DNA from: CAZRIT01 sp964600225
GTDB lineage: Bacteria > Bacillota > Clostridia > Christensenellales > CAG-138
Length of the DNA stretch: 44,778 nt
Reading direction: 5' to 3'
Assembly: GCA_964600225.1 (NCBI GenBank)
Contig: CAZRIT010000008.1
Coordinates: 1-44,778, forward strand
The translations under genes were made by a program, and so were the position numbers. Shown in pieces: positions 31,428 through 39,319 of the stretch. Position 1 is the first letter of the stretch. Each line of letters begins with the position of its first letter. The notes beneath the pieces were generated by a model. That model searched no databases, was not told the origin of the DNA, and worked only from the letters and a program-made list of their open reading frames with translations.

Positions 31428-33857
31428 ATGGAAGCCGCCCAAACGCCGCCAAGCATCAAGGCCCCGCACAGCCTGTCGCCCCGCATACAGCGGCTGCGCG
31501 ACTGCTGCATGGGCGGTCAAAGCGACGCACGCTGCGCGTTCACCACGGGCGAACCTTGGGATGTGGTGTTCGACGAAACGAACCTTCTGTCCACGCCCGA
31601 GGCATACGCCTTTTTGGATACATACAACGAATCCTGCCTGCTTTCCGCGCAAAAAATCGATTTGCCCAAGGGCTTTTACCGTCACAGCATTGCCGAGCGC
31701 CGTGCGTGGTTTATGAAGGAAGCCATGGTCAACCATATGCCGCAGGAGATTCTCGCGGGCGATCTGCTTGCGGGCGGATACAATGTACCGATGCTTTCCC
31801 GCTGTTTGAGCAAGGCCGAGGCCAAACGGCGCGGCAAACTGCTCTTTGGCAAAAACGGCATCCGTGAAGCGGCGTTTCTGTTCCACGGCAGGGGCTGCGG
31901 CACTTGCGGCACAGCGGGCGAATCCCTCATCCCCGACTATCCGCGGGTACTGCGCGAGGGATTTGAGGGCATAACGGCAGAACTGACGCAACAGCTCGAA
32001 ACGCTGTCCGAAAAGCAACGGCGCGGTCCGCGCGGGCAGCAACTCAACGCCATGCTAACGGCGAGCCAGGCGCCCGTCGAACTGGCCGCACGCTGCGCCG
32101 CGCTTTGTCAACGCCTTGCCGACGCGGAAACGGACGATGCGCGCCGCGCGGAACTGACGCGTATGCGGCAAAACCTGCTGCAGGTGCCGCAAAAGCCCGC
32201 GCGCGATTTTTACGAGGCGCTGCAATCGCTATGGCTGACGCACCTGTCGGTGTTAACGGACGAAAATCAGCCTGTCGCGGGCGTTTCCCTTGGCCGCATC
32301 GACCAGTATCTTTTGCCCTACTGGCAAACTTCCATCCGAAACGGCATGGAGCGGGAATTTGGCAAGGAGCTGCTCAAGTGTTTTTTGCTGCACTGCGGCT
32401 GCGCCGCCGACGCCGTGTTGCGCAAGGGCAATCCATGCGTCGCTTCGGAGTACGGGCAGTCATTTTGCCTGTCGGGCATGGGCAAAGACGGGCAGGACAT
32501 GACCAACGAGCTGACCGACGTCTTTTTGGAAGTCATCGGCGAGATGGGCCCCCTCCCCGCGCCCAAGCCCATCGTGCGGCTGCATGCGCACGCGCCCGAT
32601 TCGCTGCTCGACAAGCTTTTGCAGATGACGGCCGATCACCGCGGCGCACCGTTTTTACTGACGTTCGACGAACGCAGCATGGCGGGCCTGTCGGAGGAGG
32701 CCGCGCGCGCAGGCTGCGAAGCGCTGATCAACGCGGACAACGCGTTCGACTACGCGCCCACAGGCGATGCGGGAATCGCCATGTGCGGCAACGACCGTTT
32801 CGCCGCGGGCGGCCGCCTGAACCTCGCCAAGGCCATAGAGCTTGCCTGCGGCAACGGCAGCGACCTGATTTCCTACCGCGATATTCTGTGCGGCAAGCCG
32901 TACACAGGCAAATCGGACGCGCCCAAAACGGGCGACCCAAGCGGGTTTGCAGCGTTTGAAACATTCTACGAAGCGTTTTGCATTCAGCTAAGTTACTTGA
33001 CGCGCAGGATGGCGGAGCTGTACGAGCGTTGTGCCGCGCTCAGGGCCGCGTTTTGCCCCGCGCCGTACGTCAGCTGTCTGGTACGCGGCTGCGCTGAGCA
33101 GGCAAAGGACGTTACCCAAGGCGGAGCGGAGCTGTCGTTTGTCAACATGGAAGGAACCGCGTTTGCCACCACGGTGGATTCCCTGCTGGCAGTAAAGTAT
33201 CTGGTGTATGATAAAAAGCTGTGCCCCATGGAAACGCTCGTCGAGGCGCTGCAGGCCAACTGGTACGGGTTTGAGCTGCTGCAGGCTGCCGCGCAGAACA
33301 AGGCCCCCAAGTACGGCCGCGACGACGACGAGGCGGACGCGCAGGCATTGCGCGTGATGCGGGACTGGGCGGACGAGGTGTGGCGGCACAAATCCGTCTC
33401 CGACAATGCGCGGTACCGCCCCGGGATGCACAGCCGAAACAGCCGCATCGACGCGGGTTTCCTGCTGCCTGCCACGCCCGACGGGCGCAGGCACGGGCAG
33501 CGCCTGTCCAACGCTATCTGCCCCGTCAACGGCGCCGATACCAACGGCCCCACCGCCGCCGCCAACTCCGCAGGCAAGGCGCTGGGCGGCAAAACCGCAT
33601 CGGGCGAGCCGATCAATCTGCTGCCAAGCGGCGCGGACCATACCATCGCGTTTCCTCCCGCCATGCTGCTGGACACGGCGCATCGGCAACGGATGAAGTC
33701 CTTTTTAAGAGGCTACGCGCAAAACGGCGGCACGTCGCTTTGGCTCAGCCTCCCGAGCCTCGATACGCCCTCCGACAGACCAACGTCCCCCGAACATGCG
33801 CGCAAACCGCAGGATGCCGTCAGCGCGCCAAAAGATCACGGCAGGTACCCAACATGA
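31428..33857 (+). CDS. glycyl-radical-enzyme-fold protein lacking catalytic Cys and radical Gly
   Basis: The 809-residue protein is clearly related to the pyruvate formate-lyase/glycerol dehydratase superfamily along its length: SRCLSKAEAKRRGK, GRIDQYLLPYW, RGAPFLLTFDERSM, RGCAEQAKDVTQGGAELSF, YGRDDDEADAQA, SNAICPVNGADTNGPTA and FLRGYAQNGGTSL. Family members carry a GCxE motif for the thiyl radical before a NLxKAxEL stretch. Here the aligned residues are G446-D447-A448-G449, so both the Cys and the Glu are gone. The C-terminus should contain RVxGY with the radical Gly. Instead the last 43 residues diverge, reading AVSAPKDHGRY at the equivalent place, and then stop. None of the three frames there encodes RVxGY. 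AAAGGAG precedes the ATG at 31428. It overlaps its activase gene by four bases. Radical catalysis of the usual kind seems impossible. Confidence 0.88.
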   Translation: MEAAQTPPSIKAPHSLSPRIQRLRDCCMGGQSDARCAFTTGEPWDVVFDETNLLSTPEAYAFLDTYNESCLLSAQKIDLPKGFYRHSIAERRAWFMKEAMVNHMPQEILAGDLLAGGYNVPMLSRCLSKAEAKRRGKLLFGKNGIREAAFLFHGRGCGTCGTAGESLIPDYPRVLREGFEGITAELTQQLETLSEKQRRGPRGQQLNAMLTASQAPVELAARCAALCQRLADAETDDARRAELTRMRQNLLQVPQKPARDFYEALQSLWLTHLSVLTDENQPVAGVSLGRIDQYLLPYWQTSIRNGMEREFGKELLKCFLLHCGCAADAVLRKGNPCVASEYGQSFCLSGMGKDGQDMTNELTDVFLEVIGEMGPLPAPKPIVRLHAHAPDSLLDKLLQMTADHRGAPFLLTFDERSMAGLSEEAARAGCEALINADNAFDYAPTGDAGIAMCGNDRFAAGGRLNLAKAIELACGNGSDLISYRDILCGKPYTGKSDAPKTGDPSGFAAFETFYEAFCIQLSYLTRRMAELYERCAALRAAFCPAPYVSCLVRGCAEQAKDVTQGGAELSFVNMEGTAFATTVDSLLAVKYLVYDKKLCPMETLVEALQANWYGFELLQAAAQNKAPKYGRDDDEADAQALRVMRDWADEVWRHKSVSDNARYRPGMHSRNSRIDAGFLLPATPDGRRHGQRLSNAICPVNGADTNGPTAAANSAGKALGGKTASGEPINLLPSGADHTIAFPPAMLLDTAHRQRMKSFLRGYAQNGGTSLWLSLPSLDTPSDRPTSPEHARKPQDAVSAPKDHGRYPT

Positions 33858-34774
33858 TACGCTATCTGGATATTCAACGCATGTCGGGCGATTACGGGCC
33901 CGGGCTCAGAACAACGGTGTTTTTCAAGGGCTGCCCTCTGGGCTGCCGCTGGTGCCACGCCCCCGAGCGCATTCCGCGCAAGCGCCAATTGATGTGGTAC
34001 GATGCGCGCTGCCTCGGCTGCGGCACCTGCGAAGCGGTCTGCCCCAACCATGCCATCGGCTGCGATGAAGCGGGCGTGCACATCAACCGCCAATCCTGTG
34101 ACGGATGCTTTACCTGCCGCGACGCCTGCCCCGCGGGCGCGCTGGAGGGCAAGGGCGCCGACATAACGGCGGAGGCGCTGTGCAGGGAGCTCATCAAGGA
34201 CAAGGCATACTTTGGCAGCGACGGCGGTGTGACGCTATCGGGCGGGGAGCCGCTGCTGCAGGACGACGCCATCATGCTGTTGCAGCTGCTGCAGGCGCAA
34301 CGCGTGCACACAACCGTGGATACCTGCGGCATGCTGTTTACGGAGCAGTTGGAGCGTGCGCTGTTGCACACCGACCTCGTGCTCTACGGCCTCAAGCTCA
34401 TGGACGATGCCGCGCACCGCCGCTTGACGGGCCAGGGCAACGGCATGATCCTCAAAAACCTCGGTGTGGTATCGCTCTGGGCCAAGGGCGCGGGAAGGCT
34501 GTGGATACGCACGCCCATCATCCCAAACGCCACCGACAGCGTGGAAAACATCGTCGCCATCGGCGAGCGCATCCGCGCCGTGGGCAGCGTGGAGCGCTGG
34601 GAGCTAAGCGCATTCGACGACCTGTCCCGCAATCGGCACGGCCACCCCGACCCGAACCGACCGCACGGTGACGAACCGTTTTTGACCGATACGCACATGA
34701 ACACATTGCTCGACGCCGCCCTCGGCACCCACGCCTGCGCGGATATCCGCTGCACGGGCGCCGTGCGGGAATAG
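33854..34774 (+). CDS. glycyl-radical-enzyme activating enzyme (radical SAM)
   Basis: Activases of this family use S-adenosylmethionine and a [4Fe-4S] cluster to make the glycyl radical on a partner. It has 306 residues. The radical-SAM motif is intact (C27-x3-C31-x2-C34 in FKGCPLGCRWCHAPER). Two ferredoxin-like clusters are complete (C53/C56/C59/C63 and C82/C85/C88/C92). LSGGEPLLQ at 128-136 binds SAM. GDYGPGLRTTVFFKG is the family opening. The ATG overlaps the stop of the glycyl-radical-like gene as ATGA, so the two are co-translated. Oddly, that partner has no recognisable radical Gly. It either serves another enzyme or modifies this partner differently. Confidence 0.93.
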   Translation: MIRYLDIQRMSGDYGPGLRTTVFFKGCPLGCRWCHAPERIPRKRQLMWYDARCLGCGTCEAVCPNHAIGCDEAGVHINRQSCDGCFTCRDACPAGALEGKGADITAEALCRELIKDKAYFGSDGGVTLSGGEPLLQDDAIMLLQLLQAQRVHTTVDTCGMLFTEQLERALLHTDLVLYGLKLMDDAAHRRLTGQGNGMILKNLGVVSLWAKGAGRLWIRTPIIPNATDSVENIVAIGERIRAVGSVERWELSAFDDLSRNRHGHPDPNRPHGDEPFLTDTHMNTLLDAALGTHACADIRCTGAVRE

Positions 34775-34787
34775 ACCCAAGCAGCGC

Positions 34788-34816
34788 GCGGCATGGGCGT
34801 TTTCCATGTATGCCGC
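34788..34816 (+). terminator. hairpin after the activase gene
   Basis: GCGGCAT (34788-34794) pairs with ATGCCGC (34810-34816), and an inner CATGG/CCATG pair is an alternative. There is no T-run, so termination is uncertain. Confidence 0.4.
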
Positions 34817-34897
34817 ACGGGTTTGGCGTGGCGCTGTATCTAAAGTTGAATTTGATGTTTGTGTTGGCAATGGCCGCTCTGCGGAAATGACGGTGTT

Positions 34898-35233
34898 TTA
34901 GTTGGTTGTGTTGCCATGCTGCAGGTGCCGCGCCAGCGTATACAGGAACTCCTTGTTGCCCGGCGGGTACTTGCCGCGGTTGACGAACAGCTGATCCGGC
35001 CGTTTTTGATCGCCATAGGCCCAGATGGCCTTGATCTCCTCGCGCACGTTGCGCTCGATGCGCGCAGGCTTGGTGTGGTACCGTTCGGCTACCTTCGGAT
35101 ACAGCACATGCGTCGTGCTGGTCACCTGTTCATCCTGTAGGATGTACTCCAGCGCCGACGCCATCTGTATGTACCCCAGTCGGCCCGTCGGTGCGCCCAG
35201 GTGCAGCAGTTCTCGTTCAATCCTGCTTCTCAT
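34898..35233 (-). CDS. stand-alone Spo0A C-terminal (DNA-binding) domain protein
   Basis: The 111-residue protein matches only the effector domain of Spo0A: IERELLHLGAPTGRLGYIQMASALEYIL, then TTHVLYPKVAERYHTKPARIERNVREEIKAIW (the helix-turn-helix, about 41-71), then NKEFLYTLARHL. The phosphoacceptor receiver domain is absent. The start is the ATG at 35233, 5 bases after GGAGG. An open frame to 35437 lies in AT-rich non-coding-looking sequence. Without a receiver it cannot be phosphorylated in the usual way. It could act constitutively, or compete with full-length Spo0A for 0A boxes. A consensus 0A box lies about 100 bases upstream. Confidence 0.85.
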   Translation of the reverse strand: MRSRIERELLHLGAPTGRLGYIQMASALEYILQDEQVTSTTHVLYPKVAERYHTKPARIERNVREEIKAIWAYGDQKRPDQLFVNRGKYPPGNKEFLYTLARHLQHGNTTN

Positions 35234-35335
35234 AAAATCCTCCCATCCGTTTTCTAAGATGTGACAATAGCCACGCGACCCAAGAATTTCAAGTGAACTG
35301 CATATCTTCGAGGAATACTTAAACAGTTCGGGATT

Positions 35336-35342
35336 ATTCGAC
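35336..35342 (-). promoter_or_regulatory. Spo0A box upstream of the Spo0A-domain gene
   Basis: TGTCGAA on the minus strand fits the 0A box consensus. The 12-base context TTTGTCGAATAA (35345-35334) equals the one between dgt and dnaG. It lies in the AT-rich gap between this gene and the divergent alcohol dehydrogenase gene. Confidence 0.45.
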
Positions 35343-35489
35343 AAAGTGTGTTTGGGCGGATATCGTCCCATTTTAGCGAACGTCTCTTGTAAGCGAAAAC
35401 GGTTGATAATACAATAAATGTATATTGCTTTTATCATATATTCGGGCTTGTCGGACGAACCACTTCAATATGGGAGGACTCGCATTCTT

Positions 35490-36692
35490 ATGTGGACGCT
35501 GCAAAAAATCTGGTACCGCATCTTTCAGTTTTTCCTGACCCGCGCGGAATACCTCATGCCGTGGCGGCAGCCCGAGATCATCCGCGGCGCAGGCAGCATC
35601 AAAAAGCTCCCCGCCTTTGTCAAATCCAAGGGCATCGACAAGGTATTGATCGTCACCGATAAAACGCTGCATAAGCTTGGCACCCTCAACAGCCTGTTTG
35701 CCGCGTGCGAGGAGGCCAAGCTGACGTACGTCCTGTTCGACGGCGCAGAGCCCAACCCCTCCATCGAAAACATCGAGGACGCAAGGAAGCTGTATGTGGA
35801 CAACGGCTGCAAGGGCATCATCGCATTTGGCGGCGGCTCCTCCATGGACTGCGCCAAGGCCGCGGGCGCGCGCGTGGTGCGGCCGAACAAGAGCATCAGC
35901 CAGATGGGCGGGACGCTCAGGGTGTTAAGGCGACTGCCGCCGCTGGTGGCCGTGCCCACCACCGCGGGCACGGGCTCGGAGACGACCGTCGCCGCCATCG
36001 TGACCGATCGCAGCACGCACCACAAATACCCCGTGCAGGACCTATGCCTGATCCCACGCTATGCCGTGCTCGACCCCGAGCTGACCGTAGGGCTGCCCAA
36101 GCACATCACCTCCACCACGGGCATGGATGCGCTCACCCACGCCGTGGAGGCGTATACCAACCTGCTCTCCCCCGCCTATACCGACCGCTATGCCGAGCAG
36201 GCGGTGAAGCTGATATTCGACAACCTGGAAACTGCCTACCGCGACGGCACGGATATCCACGCCAGACAGCAGATGCAGCTTGCGGCGTTCTTTGCGGGCG
36301 CGGCGTTTACGCGCGCATGCGTGGGCTATGTGCACGCCATCGCGCATACGCTCGGCGGCCTGTACGGCACGCCGCACGGGCTGGCCAACGCGGTGATTCT
36401 GCCGTATGTGCTGGAGGATTTCGGCCCCGCAGTATACAAGCGCCTTGCAAAGCTTGCCGATATCGTGGGCCTGAACGGAGAAACCGAGGAGGAGAAGGCC
36501 AAGGCGTTCATTGCGGAAATCCGCCGCATGAACAGGGATATGCACATTGTTGACAAGTTCGATTTCATCGACGACCGGGACGTCCCGCAGATGATCCGGT
36601 GGGCGCTCAAGGAGGCCAACCCCATCTACCCCGTCCCCGTGCTTTGGGGCAAGGACGAGATGGCGCGCACCATTGCGCGCATACGCGCATAA
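35490..36692 (+). CDS. iron-containing (group III) alcohol dehydrogenase
   Basis: This is an NAD(P)-dependent, metal-dependent alcohol/aldehyde oxidoreductase of 400 residues. The nucleotide site is FGGGSSMDCAKA and AVPTTAGTGSETT. Metal ligands are the Asp and His in TGMDALTHAVEAY, the His in GYVHAIAHTLGGLYGTPHG, and the final His in that segment. The start is the ATG at 35490; GGGAGG is 12 bases away, rather far. An upstream in-frame start at 35418 is unlikely because its extension is low in coding character. Substrate is unknown. It is followed at once by a ThiF-like gene. Confidence 0.92.
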   Translation: MWTLQKIWYRIFQFFLTRAEYLMPWRQPEIIRGAGSIKKLPAFVKSKGIDKVLIVTDKTLHKLGTLNSLFAACEEAKLTYVLFDGAEPNPSIENIEDARKLYVDNGCKGIIAFGGGSSMDCAKAAGARVVRPNKSISQMGGTLRVLRRLPPLVAVPTTAGTGSETTVAAIVTDRSTHHKYPVQDLCLIPRYAVLDPELTVGLPKHITSTTGMDALTHAVEAYTNLLSPAYTDRYAEQAVKLIFDNLETAYRDGTDIHARQQMQLAAFFAGAAFTRACVGYVHAIAHTLGGLYGTPHGLANAVILPYVLEDFGPAVYKRLAKLADIVGLNGETEEEKAKAFIAEIRRMNRDMHIVDKFDFIDDRDVPQMIRWALKEANPIYPVPVLWGKDEMARTIARIRA

Positions 36693-36697
36693 CGGCC

Positions 36698-37420
36698 TTG
36701 GAACCGTCACGGTATCTAAGGCAGTTGCCCATCCCGTGCATCGGCAGCGTCGGGCAGCGGACGCTTGCCGCCGCGCATGTGCTGGTCGTCGGCTGCGGCG
36801 GCCTCGGCTCGCCGCTGCTGTATGCGCTGTGCGGCATGGGCGTGGGGCACATCACGTTTGCCGATGGCGATACGGTTTCCCTGTCCAACCTCAACCGCCA
36901 GCACCTGCACACCGTAAGCGATATCGGGCGCAACAAAGCCGCCTCCGCGCGGGAAAAGCTTGCCGCCTACAACCCCGATATCGCGCTGACGGCGGTGGAG
37001 CACGCCATCAACGCCGATAACATCGGGCCGTTGCTTGTTGGCTGCGACGCCGTGGCGCTGGCCGTGGATACGCTTGCAGCGAGATTGGCCGTCAACCGCG
37101 CCTGCGTGCAGGCGGGTATACCGCTCATCGACGGCGGCGTCAACGGGTTTCTCGGCGCGGTAACGGCGGTGTTTCCGCAGGAGACCGCGTGTCTGGAATG
37201 CCTCTACGGCGGCACGTCGCAGCCCGACGAGGCCCCGTCGGCCATTGCCTCGGTCACAGGCATCGTTGCGTGCATGGAGGCGCAGCTAACGCTACTTACC
37301 CTGCTCGGGCAGCGAACGGAACTTGCCAACAGGCTCTTTGTGTTCGACGGCGCACGGCTCTCGCTGGAAACGCTGACCCTTGCCAAAAGTCCGCGCTGCC
37401 CCGTATGCGGCAAGGGGTGA
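36698..37420 (+). CDS. ThiF/MoeB/HesA-family adenylyltransferase
   Basis: This is an E1-like enzyme of 240 residues that adenylates the C-terminus of a small sulfur-carrier or ubiquitin-like protein. VVGCGGLGSPLLYALCGMGV binds ATP. DGDTVSLSNLNRQHLH contains the catalytic Asp and Arg region. Two CxxC pairs (CLEC, CPVC) form the zinc site. The start is probably the TTG at 36698, five bases after the alcohol-dehydrogenase stop. It gives EPSRYLRQLPIPCIG, which matches family starts; there is no ATG or GTG nearby. It has no ribosome site and may depend on translational coupling. No ThiS/MoaD-like carrier gene is adjacent. Confidence 0.88.
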   Translation: MEPSRYLRQLPIPCIGSVGQRTLAAAHVLVVGCGGLGSPLLYALCGMGVGHITFADGDTVSLSNLNRQHLHTVSDIGRNKAASAREKLAAYNPDIALTAVEHAINADNIGPLLVGCDAVALAVDTLAARLAVNRACVQAGIPLIDGGVNGFLGAVTAVFPQETACLECLYGGTSQPDEAPSAIASVTGIVACMEAQLTLLTLLGQRTELANRLFVFDGARLSLETLTLAKSPRCPVCGKG

Positions 37421-37466
37421 TTGGCCGACGCGCCGCAGAAGGGCGCCGTGCGGCAAGCGCCGCATA

Positions 37467-39065
37467 TCACTCCGTCCCAAGCGCCGCCTGCACAAACCCC
37501 ACAAACAGCGGGTGCGCGCGGTTCGGGCGGCTTTTGAATTCGGGATGGAACTGCACGCCCAGATAGAACGGGTGCTTCTCCAACTCCACCGTCTCCACGA
37601 TGGCGCCATCGGGCGACGTGCCCGATATGGTCAGCCCCGCCGCGGTCAACGCATCGCGATAGGCGTTGTTAAACTCATAGCGATGGCGGTGGCGCTCGTG
37701 AATCAGCGCCTGCCCGTAACAGCGGTTGAGCAGCGTCCCCTCGGCCGTTTTGCACGGGAAGCTGCCCAGCCGCATGGTGCCGCCCTTCAGCGTATCGGGG
37801 AACTGATCGGGCAAATAATCGATCACCTTATGCGCGCTGTTTTCGTCAAACTCGCCCGAGTTGGCATCGGCCCAGCCCGCAACATTTCTTGCAAACTCGA
37901 TCACCGCTATTTGCATGCCCAAGCACAGCCCGAAATACGGGATATTGTGCGTGCGCGCGTATTGGGCGGTCAAAATCATGCCCTCGATGCCGCGCGTACC
38001 GAATCCGCCGGGCAGGATGATGCCCTGCAAGCCGCCAAGCTGCCGCTCCGCCGTTTCGGGCGTGATGCCTTCGGCGTCGATCCATTCGATCTCCACCACC
38101 GCGCCCGTTTCAAAGCCCGCGTGGCGCAGCGCCTCGGCCACCGACAGGTACGCGTCGTGCAGCTTGACGTACTTGCCGACCAGCCCGATGCGCACCCGCC
38201 GCGTGCGGGTACGGATGCGCTCCAGCATGGCCTCCCACTCCCTCAAATCAGGCGCGGGCGCGTCGATGCCCAGCTCCCTGCACACCACATCCGAAAAGCG
38301 GTTCCGTTCCAGCATCATGGGCGCTTCGTACAGAATCGGGAGGGTCGTGTTTTCAATGACGCAATCGGGCTTGACGTTGCAAAACATGGCAATCTTTTGC
38401 CGAATGCCCTCGTCCACATGCTCGTCCGCGCGCATCACGATGATATCGGGCGCAATGCCCGCAGCCTGCAGCTCCCGCACGGAATGCTGGGTCGGCTTGG
38501 ACTTGTGCTCGTTGCTGCCCGACAGGTACGGCACCAGCGTAACGTGAATATACAGGCAGTTGTCGCTGCCAACCTCGTGCCCCACCTGCCGTATCGCCTC
38601 CAGGAACGGCTGGCTTTCGATATCGCCGATGGTGCCGCCAATCTCCGTGATCACCACGTCCGCGCCTGTCTTGTTTCCGACACTGTATATGAAGCGCTTG
38701 ATTTCATCCGTCACATGCGGGATGATCTGCACCGTGCGGCCCAGATACTCGCCCGCGCGCTCCTTGTGCAAAACGTTCCAAAACACCTTGCCCGTGGTGA
38801 GGTTGCTGAAACGGTTGAGGTCCTCGTCGATGAAGCGCTCATAATGGCCCAGATCCAAATCGGTCTCCGCGCCGTCGTCGGTGACGAACACCTCGCCGTG
38901 CTGGAACGGGCTCATGGTGCCGGGATCGACATTGATATACGGGTCCAGCTTTTGCGCGGCCACCGTCAGCCCACGGCATTTGAGCAGCCGCCCCAGCGAC
39001 GCGGCCGTGATGCCCTTCCCCAGTCCCGATACGACGCCTCCCGTTACGAAAATGTACTTTGTCAT
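37467..39065 (-). CDS. pyrG: CTP synthase
   Basis: PyrG makes CTP from UTP, ATP and glutamine. It has 532 residues, the usual length. The synthetase domain starts MTKYIFVTGGVVSGLGKGI, with the P-loop, and continues KLDPYINVDPGTMSPFQHGEVFVTDDGAETDLDLGHYER. The C-terminal glutaminase domain shows the nucleophile in FGLCLGMQ and the His-Glu pair in QFHPEFKSRP. AGGAGG lies directly ahead of the ATG at 39065. The region between it and glmS contains GC-rich direct repeats. Confidence 0.97.
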   Translation of the reverse strand: MTKYIFVTGGVVSGLGKGITAASLGRLLKCRGLTVAAQKLDPYINVDPGTMSPFQHGEVFVTDDGAETDLDLGHYERFIDEDLNRFSNLTTGKVFWNVLHKERAGEYLGRTVQIIPHVTDEIKRFIYSVGNKTGADVVITEIGGTIGDIESQPFLEAIRQVGHEVGSDNCLYIHVTLVPYLSGSNEHKSKPTQHSVRELQAAGIAPDIIVMRADEHVDEGIRQKIAMFCNVKPDCVIENTTLPILYEAPMMLERNRFSDVVCRELGIDAPAPDLREWEAMLERIRTRTRRVRIGLVGKYVKLHDAYLSVAEALRHAGFETGAVVEIEWIDAEGITPETAERQLGGLQGIILPGGFGTRGIEGMILTAQYARTHNIPYFGLCLGMQIAVIEFARNVAGWADANSGEFDENSAHKVIDYLPDQFPDTLKGGTMRLGSFPCKTAEGTLLNRCYGQALIHERHRHRYEFNNAYRDALTAAGLTISGTSPDGAIVETVELEKHPFYLGVQFHPEFKSRPNRAHPLFVGFVQAALGTE

Positions 39066-39095
39066 CTCTTTCTACCTCCTGTATATATACAAAAT

Positions 39096-39224
39096 CTTGC
39101 GCGGCTTGCCGCCCGCCGCCGTTGCATGCACAAACAAAACCCTCCGCAGAAACCCATGAATCCATGGGCAAGGACGACATGCGCGTCCGCAGCCCATCCT
39201 TTGCGCGGCTTGCCGCCCGTCGCC
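39096..39224. repeat. direct repeat in the glmS-pyrG gap
   Basis: TTGCGCGGCTTGCCGCCCG occurs at 39098-39116 and 39201-39219, about 103 bases apart. Related GGCGGCAG/GCCGC inverted pieces fill 39220-39275. No gene is visible in 39066-39319. Confidence 0.65.
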
Positions 39225-39285
39225 ATCGGCGGCAGGCAAGCCGCGTTGCCTGCATTCGGCGGCAGCGCCGCAGGATGCACACAAG

Positions 39286-39307
39286 AAAACACCCGCCGAA
39301 GCGGGTG
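39286..39307 (-). terminator. intrinsic terminator of glmS
   Basis: On the minus strand CACCCGC, loop TTCG, GCGGGTG (39307-39290) then TTTTC. It begins 13 bases beyond the glmS stop codon. Confidence 0.85.
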
Positions 39308-39319
39308 CCGAAGGGGGAC

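Noticed and set aside
33720..33857. Frameshift hiding the RVxGY glycyl-radical loop of the glycyl-radical-like gene
   Set aside because: I translated all three forward frames over the C-terminal region. None contains an RVxGY-like motif, and the activase start overlaps the stop normally.
35234..35437. N-terminal extension of the Spo0A-domain protein, which might have been a receiver domain
   Set aside because: The extra 68 residues show no receiver motifs, cover AT-rich promoter-like sequence, and a strong ribosome site precedes the ATG at 35233.
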